The notes under the pieces: model-generated
What the model saw: only the letters and a program-made list of their open reading frames with translations
Databases searched by the model: none
What the model was told of the DNA's origin: nothing
Assembly (NCBI RefSeq): GCF_020405185.1
Contig: NZ_CP084463.1
Span: forward strand, 2,356,001-2,420,000
Direction of reading: 5' to 3'
DNA: 64,000 nucleotides
DNA from: Halomicrobium salinisoli
GTDB lineage: Archaea > Halobacteriota > Halobacteria > Halobacteriales > Haloarculaceae
Shown: one piece after another, positions 6,456 through 15,979 of the stretch
Layout of the letters: every line of letters begins with the position of its first letter
Numbering within the stretch: position 1 is the first letter of the stretch
Translations under genes and position numbers: made by a program

Positions 6456-9092
6456 ATGAGCCAGCAACAGGACGAGCGACTCCCGGCATCGTACGACCCC
6501 AGCGAGGTCGAACCGAAGTGGCAGGACCAGTGGGTCGAGGACGACACCTACGCCTACCCCGACGAGGCGGTCGACCCCGACACCGTCTTCAGCATCGACA
6601 CGCCGCCGCCGACGGTCTCGGGCGACCTCCACATGGGCCACCTCTACCAGTTCACGCTGCAGGACTTCGTGGCCCGCTTCCGGCGGATGTACGAGGACGC
6701 CGTCTTCTTCCCCTTCGGCTACGACGACAACGGCATCGCCAGCGAGCGCCTGACCGAGCGCGAACTGGGCATCCGCCACCAGGACTTCGAGCGCCGCGAG
6801 TTCCAGGAGAAGTGCCGCGAGGTCTGCCAGCAGTACGAGGACGCCTTCACCGACGACGTCCAGTCGCTGGCCATCTCGATCGACTGGGACAACACGTACA
6901 AGACAATCGCGCCGAACGTCCAGCGGGCCTCACAGCTGTCCTTCATCGACCTCTACGAGAAGGGCCGGGAGTACCGCCAGCGCGCGCCGACCATCTGGTG
7001 TCCGGACTGCGAGACGGCCATCTCGCAGGTCGAGCAGGAGGACCTCGACAAGCACACCAAGTTCAACGACATCGAGTTCCCGCTGGTCGAGGCCGGTGAC
7101 GACGACAGCGATCGCGAGGGCTTCACCATCTCGACGACCCGGCCGGAGCTACTGCCCGCCTGCGTCGCCGTCTTCGTCCACCCCGACGACGAGGACAACC
7201 AGGACCTCGTCGGCGGCACCGCGGAGGTCCCGCTGTTCGGCCAGGAGGTCCCGGTCATCGAGGACGAGCGCGTCGACATGGAGACCGGCAGCGGCGTCGT
7301 CATGTCCTGTACCTTCGGCGACCAGACCGACATCGAGTGGTACCAGGCCCACGACCTGCCGCTGCGGATCGCCATCGACGAGTCGGGCACGATGACCGAC
7401 CTCGCCGGCGACTACGAGGGCATGACGACCGAGGAGGCCCGCGAGGCCATCATCGAGGACCTCGACGACGCGGGCTCCCTCGTCGAGAGCCGCGACCACG
7501 ACCACACCGTCCAGGTCCACGAGCGCTGCGAGACGGAGGTCGAGTACCTCGTCACCGAGCAGTGGTACGTCGAGCTGCTGGACAAAAAGGACGAGTACCT
7601 CGAGGCGGGCCGGGAGATGGACTGGTTCCCGGAGAAGATGTACACCCGCTACCAGCACTGGATCGAGGGCCTGGAGTGGGACTGGTGCATCTCGCGCCAG
7701 CGTGACTCCGGCATCCCGTTCCCGGTCTGGTACTGCGGCGACTGCGGCGAGACCATTCTCGCCGACAAGGCGGACCTGCCGGTCGAGCCCATCGCGGACG
7801 ACCCGCCGGTCGACAGCTGTCCGGAATGTGGCGGCACGGACTTCGAGCCCGAGGAGGACGTCTTCGACACGTGGGCGACATCGTCGCTGACGCCCCTCGT
7901 GAACGCCGGTTGGGACTGGGACGAGGAGAACGAGGCGTTCGAGATGGAGCGGCCGGAGCTCTACCAGTTCGACCTGCGGCCGCAGGGCCACGACATCATC
8001 TCGTTCTGGCTGTTCCACACCGTCGTCAAGTGCTACGAACACACCGGCGAGGTGCCCTTCGACAGCGTCATGGTCAACGGCATGGTCTTAGACGAGAACC
8101 GCGAGGCCATGTCCAAGTCCAAGGGCAACGTCGTCCGCCCCGAGGAAGTGCTGGAGGAGTTCCCCGTCGACGCCGCCCGCTTCTGGGCCGCCGGCACCTC
8201 CATCGGCGACGACTTCCCCTACAAGGAGGGCGACCTGGAGGCCGGCGAGCGCCTGCTCCAGAAGCTCTGGAACGCCTCCCGGCTCGTGGACCAGCTCGCG
8301 CCCGCCGAGGTCGAGGAGCCCGAGGAGTTCGCCGAGGTCGACCGCTGGCTGCTGGCGGAGCTGGACGACCTGATCGAGAGCACCACCGAGCGGTTCCTCG
8401 ACTACGAGTTCTCGAAGGCCCGCGACGAGCTGCGGTCGTTCTTCTGGAACACGTTCTGCGACGACTACCTCGAGGTCGCCAAGCAGCGACTGGACGACGA
8501 GGACGCCGCCTCCACGGAGTACGCGCTGACCACCGCCCACCGAACCTTCCTGAAGCTGTTCGCGCCGTTCCTCCCGCACGTCACGGAGGAGCTGTGGCAG
8601 CTCCGGTACGACGGCGGCTCGATCCACACCGGCGACTGGCCCGAGGCGCGCGGCTTCGAGGCCGACCTCGCCGCCGGCGAGACGGCGATGGACGTCATCT
8701 CCGCGCTGCGCGGCTACAAGTCCGACAACGGGCTGGCGCTGAACGCGGAGCTCGACGAGGTCGACGTCTACGGTACCATCGACGGCTTCGAGGCGGCCAT
8801 CGCGCAGGTCATGCACGTCGGCGACCTGACCGCCCACGACGAGACGCTGGAGATCACCACCGAGGTCGTCGACGTCGACCTCGACTACTCGCTGGTCGGT
8901 CCCGAGTACGGCAGCCAGGTCGGCGACATCGAGGGCGCGATCGCCGCGGGCGACTACGAGATCGACGGCGACACCCTCCGCGCGGCCGGCGTCGAACTCG
9001 ACGACGAGATGTTTGCGGTCGTCGAGGAGCGCACCTTCGAGGGCGAGGGCGAGATGATCGAGACCGAGGACGCGGTCGTCGTCGTCCGGTGA
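6456..9092 (+). CDS. valS: valyl-tRNA synthetase
   Basis: The 878-residue class I synthetase charges tRNA-Val with valine. The ATP-binding HIGH motif appears as HMGH at residues 59-62 within PPPTVSGDLHMGH, and the KMSKS loop as AMSKSKGN near residue 550. Between them lie the editing (CP1) domain and cysteine pairs typical of a zinc-binding insertion (WCPDCETA, WYCGDCGET, CPECGGTDF). The C-terminal third holds the anticodon-binding helical domain (WNTFCDDYLEVAKQR, FAPFLPHVTEELW). The length is normal for archaeal ValRS, and nothing essential appears to be missing. It is transcribed alone. Confidence 0.95.
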   Translation: MSQQQDERLPASYDPSEVEPKWQDQWVEDDTYAYPDEAVDPDTVFSIDTPPPTVSGDLHMGHLYQFTLQDFVARFRRMYEDAVFFPFGYDDNGIASERLTERELGIRHQDFERREFQEKCREVCQQYEDAFTDDVQSLAISIDWDNTYKTIAPNVQRASQLSFIDLYEKGREYRQRAPTIWCPDCETAISQVEQEDLDKHTKFNDIEFPLVEAGDDDSDREGFTISTTRPELLPACVAVFVHPDDEDNQDLVGGTAEVPLFGQEVPVIEDERVDMETGSGVVMSCTFGDQTDIEWYQAHDLPLRIAIDESGTMTDLAGDYEGMTTEEAREAIIEDLDDAGSLVESRDHDHTVQVHERCETEVEYLVTEQWYVELLDKKDEYLEAGREMDWFPEKMYTRYQHWIEGLEWDWCISRQRDSGIPFPVWYCGDCGETILADKADLPVEPIADDPPVDSCPECGGTDFEPEEDVFDTWATSSLTPLVNAGWDWDEENEAFEMERPELYQFDLRPQGHDIISFWLFHTVVKCYEHTGEVPFDSVMVNGMVLDENREAMSKSKGNVVRPEEVLEEFPVDAARFWAAGTSIGDDFPYKEGDLEAGERLLQKLWNASRLVDQLAPAEVEEPEEFAEVDRWLLAELDDLIESTTERFLDYEFSKARDELRSFFWNTFCDDYLEVAKQRLDDEDAASTEYALTTAHRTFLKLFAPFLPHVTEELWQLRYDGGSIHTGDWPEARGFEADLAAGETAMDVISALRGYKSDNGLALNAELDEVDVYGTIDGFEAAIAQVMHVGDLTAHDETLEITTEVVDVDLDYSLVGPEYGSQVGDIEGAIAAGDYEIDGDTLRAAGVELDDEMFAVVEERTFEGEGEMIETEDAVVVVR

Positions 9093-9215
9093 CGGGCGCG
9101 ACGAGCGCCGTGGTCGCGCGGGGCGCCTGATTCCCCGCGGCCCGCGTGCCCGCCGCCGGGCGAACCTATCATTGTTGGCGAACGAACTATCCGCCGGAGC
9201 CGCGTCTGTACTACC

Positions 9216-9413
9216 ATGAGCGAAATCGAGAAGGGGCCGACGAACGAGTTCGAACTGCCGGCGACCCTCGGCGGCCTGTCGCTCGCCGCGGCCGTCCTCT
9301 CGGCCGCGAACTACTTCGTGGTCGGCGAGTGGGCGGCCGGGTACGGCGGCGCCGTGACGCTCGTGTTCGCCCTCGTCGGCCTGTTCATGATCGCCGTCGC
9401 GCTGTACCAGTAG
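9216..9413 (+). CDS. small two-helix membrane protein
   Basis: The 65-residue protein begins with a polar, charged segment (MSEIEKGPTNEFELPATLGG). Two hydrophobic helices follow (about residues 20-36 and 43-62), separated by GEWAAGYGG, and it ends in ALYQ. The composition is clearly membrane-protein-like. The upstream region contains an AT-rich stretch (aacctatcattgttggcg, near 9161-9178) that could be its promoter. No function can be assigned. It converges on the DUF1405 gene. Confidence 0.55.
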   Translation: MSEIEKGPTNEFELPATLGGLSLAAAVLSAANYFVVGEWAAGYGGAVTLVFALVGLFMIAVALYQ

Positions 9414-9504
9414 CGCGATCGACCGGCCGTCGGTCACAGACCAGCGGACTCGCCGCCCGCGAAGCCGCGAGCCGCGGCTCTCCGCCGGTCGGCCCGGTTA
9501 CTCG

Positions 9505-10281
9505 TTACTCGGCGCGGTGTCGGCGCCCCTTCTCGACCCTCGTCGCGAGCGCGAGGAACGTAGCGGCGAGCGTGAGCACTACTGCCCAGGCGGCCGCCAG
9601 GTCGTGGGCGAGGACGGTGTGATCGAAGGCGACGCCGGCCGCGTCCGGCAGCAGCGGTTCGCCCCGAAGCCAGGTGTGGTGGGGCCCCTCCAGCACGGGC
9701 ACGAAGTAGTCGACCACGTCGTTGAACCCGTACCAGGCGGCGGCCACGGCCACAGCGGAGACGGTGAACCGTGCGTAGCGGTGGATCAGGAACGCCTCCA
9801 GCGCCATCGCCAGGTGGCTGAGGACCAGGAACCAGAAGAGCCACGCCGGGATGCCGCCGGGGCCGTTGAGCACCAGCTGGACGTACGGCGTCCACAGGCC
9901 GAGCTTGATGCAGCCGAAGAAGGCCAGCGCGTGCAGCGGCTCCGCCTCCCAGTCCAGCCGCCAGGCGACCAGCGAGAGCCCGATGAACATCGTCGCGACC
10001 GGCGAGTCGGGGATCAGCGGCCACGCGGCCAGCGGCGCCGCGCCGAGCTGGCCCTCGACCAGCGGCGGGGCCGCCTCCAGCGGCCGGCCGGCGTAGTACC
10101 AGAACCCGAACAGCGTGCCGACGAGGTTGACGAGGGCGATGGGCCAGGCGAGCCTGAGTCCTACGTCTTCCAGCCACGTCGGCAGCGGTGCGACGTACCG
10201 CGGAAGCCCCTCGGGCTCGGGGAGGGGTCCGTCGAAGTATCGGGCGACGGCTCGTTCCACCCGGCGACCGACGCGTGCCAT
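9505..10281 (-). CDS. DUF1405 integral membrane protein
   Basis: The 258-residue protein has about six membrane helices after a short charged N-terminus. It carries family-like aromatic-rich stretches: NLVGTLFGFWYYAGR, LIPDSPVATMFIGLSLVAW, FGCIKLGLWTPYVQLVL, LFWFLVLSHLAMALEAFL and AAAWYGFNDVVDYF. These match DUF1405, a conserved family in archaea and Firmicutes with no known function. The frame stays open far upstream across pdxS on the opposite strand, which is a GC artefact. I placed the start at the ATG at 10281, directly before MARVGRRVERAVARYFDG. It is divergent from pdxS. Confidence 0.75.
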   Translation of the reverse strand: MARVGRRVERAVARYFDGPLPEPEGLPRYVAPLPTWLEDVGLRLAWPIALVNLVGTLFGFWYYAGRPLEAAPPLVEGQLGAAPLAAWPLIPDSPVATMFIGLSLVAWRLDWEAEPLHALAFFGCIKLGLWTPYVQLVLNGPGGIPAWLFWFLVLSHLAMALEAFLIHRYARFTVSAVAVAAAWYGFNDVVDYFVPVLEGPHHTWLRGEPLLPDAAGVAFDHTVLAHDLAAAWAVVLTLAATFLALATRVEKGRRHRAE

Positions 10282-10422
10282 GTGACTGGGCTGCGACCCG
10301 CGGGAGATAACGCTTCTGGAGCGGACTGTGATCCCTGCGGCCCCGGAACGCCCTCGCGGGCGGCGAAATCCGTCCGCGCGTAAGGGACACCGGTTAAGTG
10401 AGTCGGTACCTAAGCGCCGGTA

Positions 10423-11328
10423 ATGACCGACGAGAGTCTGGAAGACCTCAAGCGGGGCACTGAACTGGTGAAGCGCGGCTTCGCGAAGATGCAGAAGGGC
10501 GGGGTGATCATGGACGTCGTGAACCGCGAGCAGGCGCGCATCGCGGAGGACGTCGGCGCGGTCGCCGTCATGTCCCTGGAGGCGGTCCCGGCGGACATCC
10601 GCAAGCGCGGCGGCGTCGCGCGGATGGCCGACCCCGGCGACGTCGAGGAGATCATCGACGAGGTCTCCATCCCGGTGATGGGCAAGTCCCGCATCGGCCA
10701 CACCAAGGAGGCCCAGATCCTCGAGGCGACGGGCGTCGACATGATCGACGAGTCCGAGGTCCTGACGCCCGCCGACGACCGCTACCACATCGACAAGCGC
10801 GACTTCACGGCGCCGTTCGTCTGCGGCGCGCGCAACCTCGGCGAGGCGCTGCGCCGCATCGACGAGGGCGCCGCGATGATCCGCACCAAGGGCGAGGCCG
10901 GCACCGGCGACGTCAACCAGGCCGTCCACCACCAGCGTAACATCAAGGGCGCGATCCGCGAGATCACGGGCATGACCCACGAGGAGCGCGAGAAGTGGGC
11001 CCGCGAACACGAGGCGCCCGCCGACCTCGTCCACGAGACCGCCGAGATGGGCCGCCTGCCGGTCGTCAACTTCGCCGCCGGCGGTATCGCCACGCCCGCC
11101 GACGCCGCGCTGATGATGCACCACGGCTGCGACGGCATCTTCGTCGGCTCCGGCATCTTCGGCGCGGAGGACCCCGAGGCCATGGGCGAGGCCATCGTCG
11201 AGGCCGTCAACCACTGGGACGACCCCGAGGCGCTGGCCGAGATCTCGACGGACATCGGCAAGGGCATGAAGGGCGACTCGAACGCCGACCTGCCCGAGGA
11301 AGAGCAGCTGCAGGGCCGGGGCGTCTGA
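10423..11328 (+). CDS. pdxS: pyridoxal 5'-phosphate synthase subunit PdxS
   Basis: The 301-residue (beta/alpha)8 enzyme makes pyridoxal phosphate from ribose 5-phosphate, glyceraldehyde 3-phosphate and ammonia supplied by the PdxT glutaminase. The two active-site lysines are present: Lys88 in VMGKSRIGH and Lys156 in [31 protein letters not shown] and [17 protein letters not shown] form the phosphate-binding regions. The length is typical. pdxT is not in the window. A DCC-family gene follows 7 bases after the stop and is probably cotranscribed. The upstream AT-rich box (ttaagtgag near 10393) fits a promoter with a short leader. Confidence 0.95.
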   Translation: MTDESLEDLKRGTELVKRGFAKMQKGGVIMDVVNREQARIAEDVGAVAVMSLEAVPADIRKRGGVARMADPGDVEEIIDEVSIPVMGKSRIGHTKEAQILEATGVDMIDESEVLTPADDRYHIDKRDFTAPFVCGARNLGEALRRIDEGAAMIRTKGEAGTGDVNQAVHHQRNIKGAIREITGMTHEEREKWAREHEAPADLVHETAEMGRLPVVNFAAGGIATPADAALMMHHGCDGIFVGSGIFGAEDPEAMGEAIVEAVNHWDDPEALAEISTDIGKGMKGDSNADLPEEEQLQGRGV

Positions 11329-11335
11329 GGCGACG

Positions 11336-11848
11336 ATGACGACCGCCCCGGGGGACGAGTCCGACGCCGGAGGTCCGGACACGGAGTCCGCGGCCCCCGA
11401 CGCCGCGGACCGCGACCCCGCGGCGGTCGTCGACGACGTCGACCGACCGGTGCTCCTGTTCGACGGCGTCTGCAACCTCTGTAACGCCCTCGTCCGCTTC
11501 GTCGTCCGGTTCGACGCCGAGGGCCGGTTCCTGTTCGCGCCGCTGCAATCGGACGTCGGACGAGAGTTCCTCCGTCGCCACGGTCGTCCCACCGAGGACT
11601 TCGACACGATGGTGCTCGTCGAGGACGGCGAGTGCTACGAGAAGTCCACGGCGGCGCTGCGGACCTTCCGCTACCTCGACGGTCCCTGGCCACTTCTGTA
11701 TCCGATGAGCTACCTGCCCGTGGGGCTCCGGGACCGCGTCTACGACCTCGTCGCCGAGAACCGCTATCGGATCTTCGGGAAGAAGGAAGAATGTCCCGTG
11801 CCGGAGCCCGAAATCCGTGAGCGGTTCGCCAACCGGACGCTGGAGTGA
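11336..11848 (+). CDS. DCC (DUF393) family thiol-disulfide oxidoreductase-like protein
   Basis: The 170-residue protein has an acidic N-terminal extension of about 35 residues, then the DCC domain. The signature LLFDGVCNLCN carries the two cysteines spaced CxxC after D-G. FLFAPLQSDVG and ECYEKSTAALRTFRYLDGPWPLLY follow, with VYDLVAENRYRIFGKKEECPVP at the end. The family is predicted to act in thiol-disulfide chemistry, but substrates are unknown. It lies 7 bases after pdxS on the same strand, so cotranscription is likely, without any clear functional link to vitamin B6. Confidence 0.8.
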   Translation: MTTAPGDESDAGGPDTESAAPDAADRDPAAVVDDVDRPVLLFDGVCNLCNALVRFVVRFDAEGRFLFAPLQSDVGREFLRRHGRPTEDFDTMVLVEDGECYEKSTAALRTFRYLDGPWPLLYPMSYLPVGLRDRVYDLVAENRYRIFGKKEECPVPEPEIRERFANRTLE

Positions 11849-11914
11849 GGGGCAGGCACCGTCCGCACCGACTGGTCGGCAGTTACTTGTCATCTCACGC
11901 GAGTTAGACGGCCG

Positions 11915-13252
11915 ATGCGTCCGCCCCGCTACGCCCTCCTCGCAGTCGCTGCGCTGCTCGCCCTCCCGCTGCTCGCGCCCGCGGCGTCGGCGGCACCGCC
12001 GCCGGAGAACGTCTGCGGCGTCTGCGGCGCCTCGTTCGAGCGCTCGGCCGAACGGCTCGGCGTCGACGCGATCGTCGCCCAGAGCGACCTCGACGTGCGC
12101 GTCCGCGCCGACGGCGACAGCCGCTGGACGGCCCGGGCGACTGTAAACAGGGCGGCCGCCGAGCGCTTCGCGGCGAACCGGACGCTACTGGAGCGGGCCG
12201 TCCGCGAGACGTACGCATCGCACCGGACGGTCGTCGACGACCCGCGGAACCTCTCGGTGGCGCTCGACGGTCGGACGATTACCGCGACGTTCGCCGTCGA
12301 AAACGTTACTCAGCGCTATCCCGGCGACGTACTCCTGTTCGACGCGGTCGCCAGCGACCGGTCGGACGGGAACCCCCGGCTCGACGCCGACGAGGCGACG
12401 GTCAGGGGCCCGCCGGGGACGGTCGTCACGCGGGCACCCGACGGTGCGAGCAACGAGGGCAATCAGAGCGTCTGGACTGCGGGCGAGACGGTCCTGGTCC
12501 GCGATAGCGTGGTGGTCTTCGCCCCCGACGACGGAGCGGTCTCGCAGGCGGCGACCGCCGCCGCGGTCCGCTGGCGCGGGCTCGAAGCGGCGGCTCCGGG
12601 GCTCCGGGAGTTCGCGTCCGTCCCGTCGGCGCTGCTGGCGCTCGTCGCGGCCGGCCTGCTGCTGGCCGGCGGCCGCCTGCCGGCGGCCCTCGGCGATCCG
12701 CACAGAACGATCCGCGGTCTCGCCGTCGGCGCGGCGCTCTACGTGGCGGTCGCCGTCGCTGGCGGCCTCGTATCGGACGGCGTCGGCTTCGCCCTCGCCG
12801 CCGTCGGTGCCCTGCTGGCTCCGCAGGCGTTCCTGACGGCAGCGACGCTGCTGGCGGTCGGGGCGGTAGACGCGCTCTCGCGGTGGGACCGCGGCCGGGT
12901 CGCCGTCGGTGCCGTCGCGGCGTGGACGCTCGCGCTCGTCCTCGGTGCGCCCGCCAGCGCGGCGCTGGCGCTGCTGGCCGGGGCGCTCGTCTTCCTGCCG
13001 TTCGGGTTCCTCGCCGGTGCGGGCCGTCCGGCGCGGCTGTGGTTCCCGGTCGTCGCCGCGCTCGGTCCCGCGGCGACCGCGCTCCCCTTCGTCGACCAGA
13101 TCGGGCTCCTGCTGGTCTCGCCGGCGATGCTGGCGGCGCACGCGGCCGCGACGGCGGCGCTCGGCGTGCCGCTGTTCGCCGCCGGACGGCGCCTCGCCGG
13201 CGCGGAGACGTCGGCCGAGCGAGACGCGCCCGACGCCGCGGCGACGGGCTGA
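11915..13252 (+). CDS. exported-domain membrane protein of unknown function
   Basis: The 445-residue protein starts with a signal peptide (RYALLAVAALLALPLLAPAASA, cleavage near residue 27). An extracellular domain of about 200 residues follows, opening with a four-residue cysteine pair, ENVCGVCGASFE, and rich in Asn-x-Thr/Ser sites. About six to seven membrane helices span residues 235-425, and the tail is acidic. The topology suggests an outward-facing sensor or receptor domain on a membrane anchor. I do not recognise the family. A likely TATA region lies around 11882-11890 (agttacttgtca), 25-30 bases before the ATG, fitting a leaderless transcript. Confidence 0.6.
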   Translation: MRPPRYALLAVAALLALPLLAPAASAAPPPENVCGVCGASFERSAERLGVDAIVAQSDLDVRVRADGDSRWTARATVNRAAAERFAANRTLLERAVRETYASHRTVVDDPRNLSVALDGRTITATFAVENVTQRYPGDVLLFDAVASDRSDGNPRLDADEATVRGPPGTVVTRAPDGASNEGNQSVWTAGETVLVRDSVVVFAPDDGAVSQAATAAAVRWRGLEAAAPGLREFASVPSALLALVAAGLLLAGGRLPAALGDPHRTIRGLAVGAALYVAVAVAGGLVSDGVGFALAAVGALLAPQAFLTAATLLAVGAVDALSRWDRGRVAVGAVAAWTLALVLGAPASAALALLAGALVFLPFGFLAGAGRPARLWFPVVAALGPAATALPFVDQIGLLLVSPAMLAAHAAATAALGVPLFAAGRRLAGAETSAERDAPDAAATG

Positions 13253-13261
13253 CGGGGCCGC

Positions 13262-14191
13262 CTATCCCGCGGCGAGCACGTCGTCGATCCGGTCCTCTAG
13301 ATCGTCGATCTCGTCGCGTAGCTCGTCGGCTTCGCCGTCCTCGAGATCCGCGAGCCGATCCCGCAGCCCCTGGAGGTGCGAGCGCTTGGCCTCGCCCTCG
13401 ACGCCGGTCTTCTGGACGTGGTACCGGCCGTCCACGTCGTAGACGTCGTCCTCCTCGAGGTCGGTGGTGGCGATCACCACGTCCAGCTTCTCCTCGTCGA
13501 CGCCCAGCACCCACTCGCGCGGGACCCCGGCGTCGTCGAGCGCGTCGAGCACGTCCTCCTCGTCCCGGAGCTGGCGGTACTCGCGGCGGGCCCGCGCGAC
13601 GGTGCCGTAGGTGCCGTGGAGGTTGCCGCCGGGGCCGACGTGGTCGAGGAGGTCGTCGCCCACGTCGCGGCGCAGGTCGTCCGCGCCCCACTGGAGGTCA
13701 GACAGCAGGACGTAGAGGTCCACCAGCTCCTCTGGAGAGAGCGCCTCACGGTCGGTGACGTCGTGGCGTTCGAGGAAGTCCGCCACGAGGAGGGCGTCGT
13801 CGTGGACCTCCTCGGGCGGGCGGCGGACCGCCCACTGGGAGCGGCGGAACGGGCTGGTCGTCGGCTCGGCGTCCGCCTCGACCCGCCGGAGGTGTTCCGT
13901 CTCGTCGACGGCGTACTGCGGCGCGAGGCTCAGGACGGCGACGTAGGGGCCGACGCCGGGCGGCAGGTCGTCGAGGGCCAGCGGCTCGTCGTCGACGCGC
14001 TCGGCCAGCGACGCGAACTGGTCGCGGTCGAGGCGCCGCTCGCCGTCCTCGCGGAAGCGGACGACGACGTGGTCGGGCGCGGTCCGCTCGACGACGAAGA
14101 CGCGCTCGTCGCCGGGCGTCACGAGGACCTCGTCGGGGTCCAGGCCGTCGCACCGGTCCCGGAGCGACTGCCAGGCGGAGTCGGTCGACAT
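13262..14191 (-). CDS. conserved haloarchaeal protein with C-terminal coiled coil
   Basis: The 309-residue protein is soluble and strongly acidic. Residues 1-90 look like a small alpha/beta domain (LVTPGDERVFVVERTAPDHVVVRFRED). The middle (about 120-240) is helical, with ELVDLYVLLSDLQWGADDLRRDVGDDLLDHVGPGG. The end (about 265-309) is a heptad-like coiled coil (LQGLRDRLADLEDG, ELRDEIDDLEDRIDDVL). No catalytic motif is recognised. The frame is open further upstream to 14740, but I chose the ATG at 14191 because the extension overlaps the divergent MscS gene. Function unknown. Confidence 0.6.
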   Translation of the reverse strand: MSTDSAWQSLRDRCDGLDPDEVLVTPGDERVFVVERTAPDHVVVRFREDGERRLDRDQFASLAERVDDEPLALDDLPPGVGPYVAVLSLAPQYAVDETEHLRRVEADAEPTTSPFRRSQWAVRRPPEEVHDDALLVADFLERHDVTDREALSPEELVDLYVLLSDLQWGADDLRRDVGDDLLDHVGPGGNLHGTYGTVARARREYRQLRDEEDVLDALDDAGVPREWVLGVDEEKLDVVIATTDLEEDDVYDVDGRYHVQKTGVEGEAKRSHLQGLRDRLADLEDGEADELRDEIDDLEDRIDDVLAAG

Positions 14192-14312
14192 GTCAGACCG
14201 TTCGGGTGTCGCGGGGAAAAGCGTCGCGCCGGCGCTCGCGGCGCCCGGCGGCGTCGCGGTCGGTGCGTGAACGAAGGCAACGCACAAGGCCACCGAGACG
14301 AGTTGAGGGGAT

Positions 14313-15536
14313 ATGCAGAGTACGGGGACCGAGACGGCGACGCCGGCGTCCTCGGAGATCGTCGACCTGTTCCGGAACGCCGAGGCGCTCCTGGAGCAGC
14401 TGACGACGGCGCGCGGACGGATGACAGTGACCGCCGTCGTCGTCCTCTTTGCGGTGGTCGGCCTCGGGATCGTCCTCCCGTGGCTCGTCCGCCGGTGGCG
14501 GGAGGTGTTCGCCTCGCGGTACGTCACGGGCCCCGGCGCGGACGTGATCGACCTCATAGGGGAGTACGTCCCGACGACGCTGTCCGGGATCGCACTCCGG
14601 ATCGTCCAGCTGATGGGCATTCTCGGCATGACCCTGGCCCTGCTGATCGTCTGGGGGCTGGTCGACGTGGCGCGGTCAGTCGGGGTGTTGCTCCTGTCCG
14701 CCCTGCCGGGGGTCCTCAACGTGGGCCTCACTGCGATCATCGTGGTGGTCGGCTACATCGCGTCCGACCAGCTCCACAGGGCCATCCACCGGTTCAGCGA
14801 GAGCGCCGACCAGGTGACCGACCATCAGGAGGAGATCCTCCTGCGCGTGACCCAGCTGACGCTGTTCGTCACGGTCGGCGCCGCCGTCATGACGCTGTGG
14901 GGCGTGGACCTCTCGGGGCTGCTCGTCGGGGCCGGGTTCCTCGGCATCGTGGTGGGCCTCGCCGCCCGGCAGACGCTCGGGTCGCTGATCGCCGGGTTCG
15001 TGCTGATGTTCTCCCGCCCGTTCACCATCGGCGACTGGGTCCAGATCGGCGACCAGGAGGGCATCGTCACGGACATCACCATCTTCAACACGCGCCTGGA
15101 GAACTTCGACGGCGAGTTCGTCGTGCTCCCGAACGACAGCGTCAGCGACAGCGCCGTGACCAACCGCTCCGGGAAGGGCCGGCTGCGCCTGCGGACCGAC
15201 GTGGGCATCGACTACGACGCCGACCCGGACCACGCCATGGACGTGGCCATGGACGCGATGGACCGGGTCGAGGAGGTCGCCGACACCCCCTCGCCGCAGG
15301 TCGTCCCGAAGGAGTTCGGCGACTCGGCGGTCGTGCTGGAGCTGCGCTACTGGATCGACAAGCCGACGCCGCCGCGGAAGTGGGGCGCCGTCTCCGCCGT
15401 CGTCCGCGAGGTCAAGGACGCCTTCGAGCGGGAGGGCATCGCCATCCCGTTCCCCCAGCGGACTGTCGGCGCGCGCGGCGACGGCGCGGACGCGCAGCTC
15501 GGCGTGGGCGAGGTCGACGCGGACGGCCTCGACTAG
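14313..15536 (+). CDS. MscS-family mechanosensitive ion channel
   Basis: The 407-residue protein has four to five N-terminal membrane helices. The pore-lining helix (about 200-230) carries the Gly/Ala pattern of MscS (LLVGAGFLGIVVGLAARQTLGSLIAGFVLMFSR). The beta domain follows with FTIGDWVQIGDQEGIVTDITIFNTRL and VVLPNDSVSDSAVTN, and then the alpha/beta cytoplasmic domain. Such channels release solutes on hypo-osmotic shock. It is one of two MscS proteins in the window; the other is at 31716-32630. Its stop overlaps the convergent small membrane protein by four bases. Confidence 0.9.
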   Translation: MQSTGTETATPASSEIVDLFRNAEALLEQLTTARGRMTVTAVVVLFAVVGLGIVLPWLVRRWREVFASRYVTGPGADVIDLIGEYVPTTLSGIALRIVQLMGILGMTLALLIVWGLVDVARSVGVLLLSALPGVLNVGLTAIIVVVGYIASDQLHRAIHRFSESADQVTDHQEEILLRVTQLTLFVTVGAAVMTLWGVDLSGLLVGAGFLGIVVGLAARQTLGSLIAGFVLMFSRPFTIGDWVQIGDQEGIVTDITIFNTRLENFDGEFVVLPNDSVSDSAVTNRSGKGRLRLRTDVGIDYDADPDHAMDVAMDAMDRVEEVADTPSPQVVPKEFGDSAVVLELRYWIDKPTPPRKWGAVSAVVREVKDAFEREGIAIPFPQRTVGARGDGADAQLGVGEVDADGLD

Positions 15537-15838
15537 TCGAGCAGGCCGTCGACGATCAGTCCGAGTCCGAGCACCCAGGAACCGATCAGGAGCCCCAGGA
15601 CGCCGGCGCGGAACAGCCACGCGACGCCGCTGCCCGAGAGCGGTCCCGTCCCCGCGGCGACGGCGGCGTCGACTCCGGCGGCGAACGATGGCGCGCGCGC
15701 CACGAGGACGCCGAACGTCACGACGGCCAGCAGCAGGGCTGCCATCACCGTCGCGTAGCCGACCTGTACCGCGAGCGTCCCGAACCGCTCCGGTCGGACC
15801 CCGGACAGACGGCGCCCGCCGCCCGTTCGGCGTGCCAT
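15533..15838 (-). CDS. small membrane protein
   Basis: The 101-residue protein has a basic N-terminus (MARRTGGGRRLSGVRPERFG). Two hydrophobic helices lie at about residues 22-45 and 75-100, with an Ala/Gly-rich loop between, ending GLGLIVDGLLD. The frame is open 11 codons further upstream, but the ATG at 15838 gives a natural positive-inside N-terminus. An inverted pair ACTAC (15842-15846) and GTAGT (15856-15860) lies just upstream. No function is recognised. Confidence 0.5.
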   Translation of the reverse strand: MARRTGGGRRLSGVRPERFGTLAVQVGYATVMAALLLAVVTFGVLVARAPSFAAGVDAAVAAGTGPLSGSGVAWLFRAGVLGLLIGSWVLGLGLIVDGLLD

Positions 15839-15979
15839 GGTACTACATATCACTCGTAGTGGCATAAACACCCGCTATACTGCAGGTGACCTGGCAACAA
15901 GGGGACGGGAGCACGGGGCGCTCGTCGCGGGGAACTCGGCGAATCGGTCTCGATTCCGGCGGGGGCGGAGCGGCCGCGG

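Noticed and set aside
10282..11607. Upstream extension giving a 700-codon frame for the DUF1405 gene
   Set aside because: It runs antisense through pdxS. The DUF1405 protein starts naturally at the ATG at 10281.
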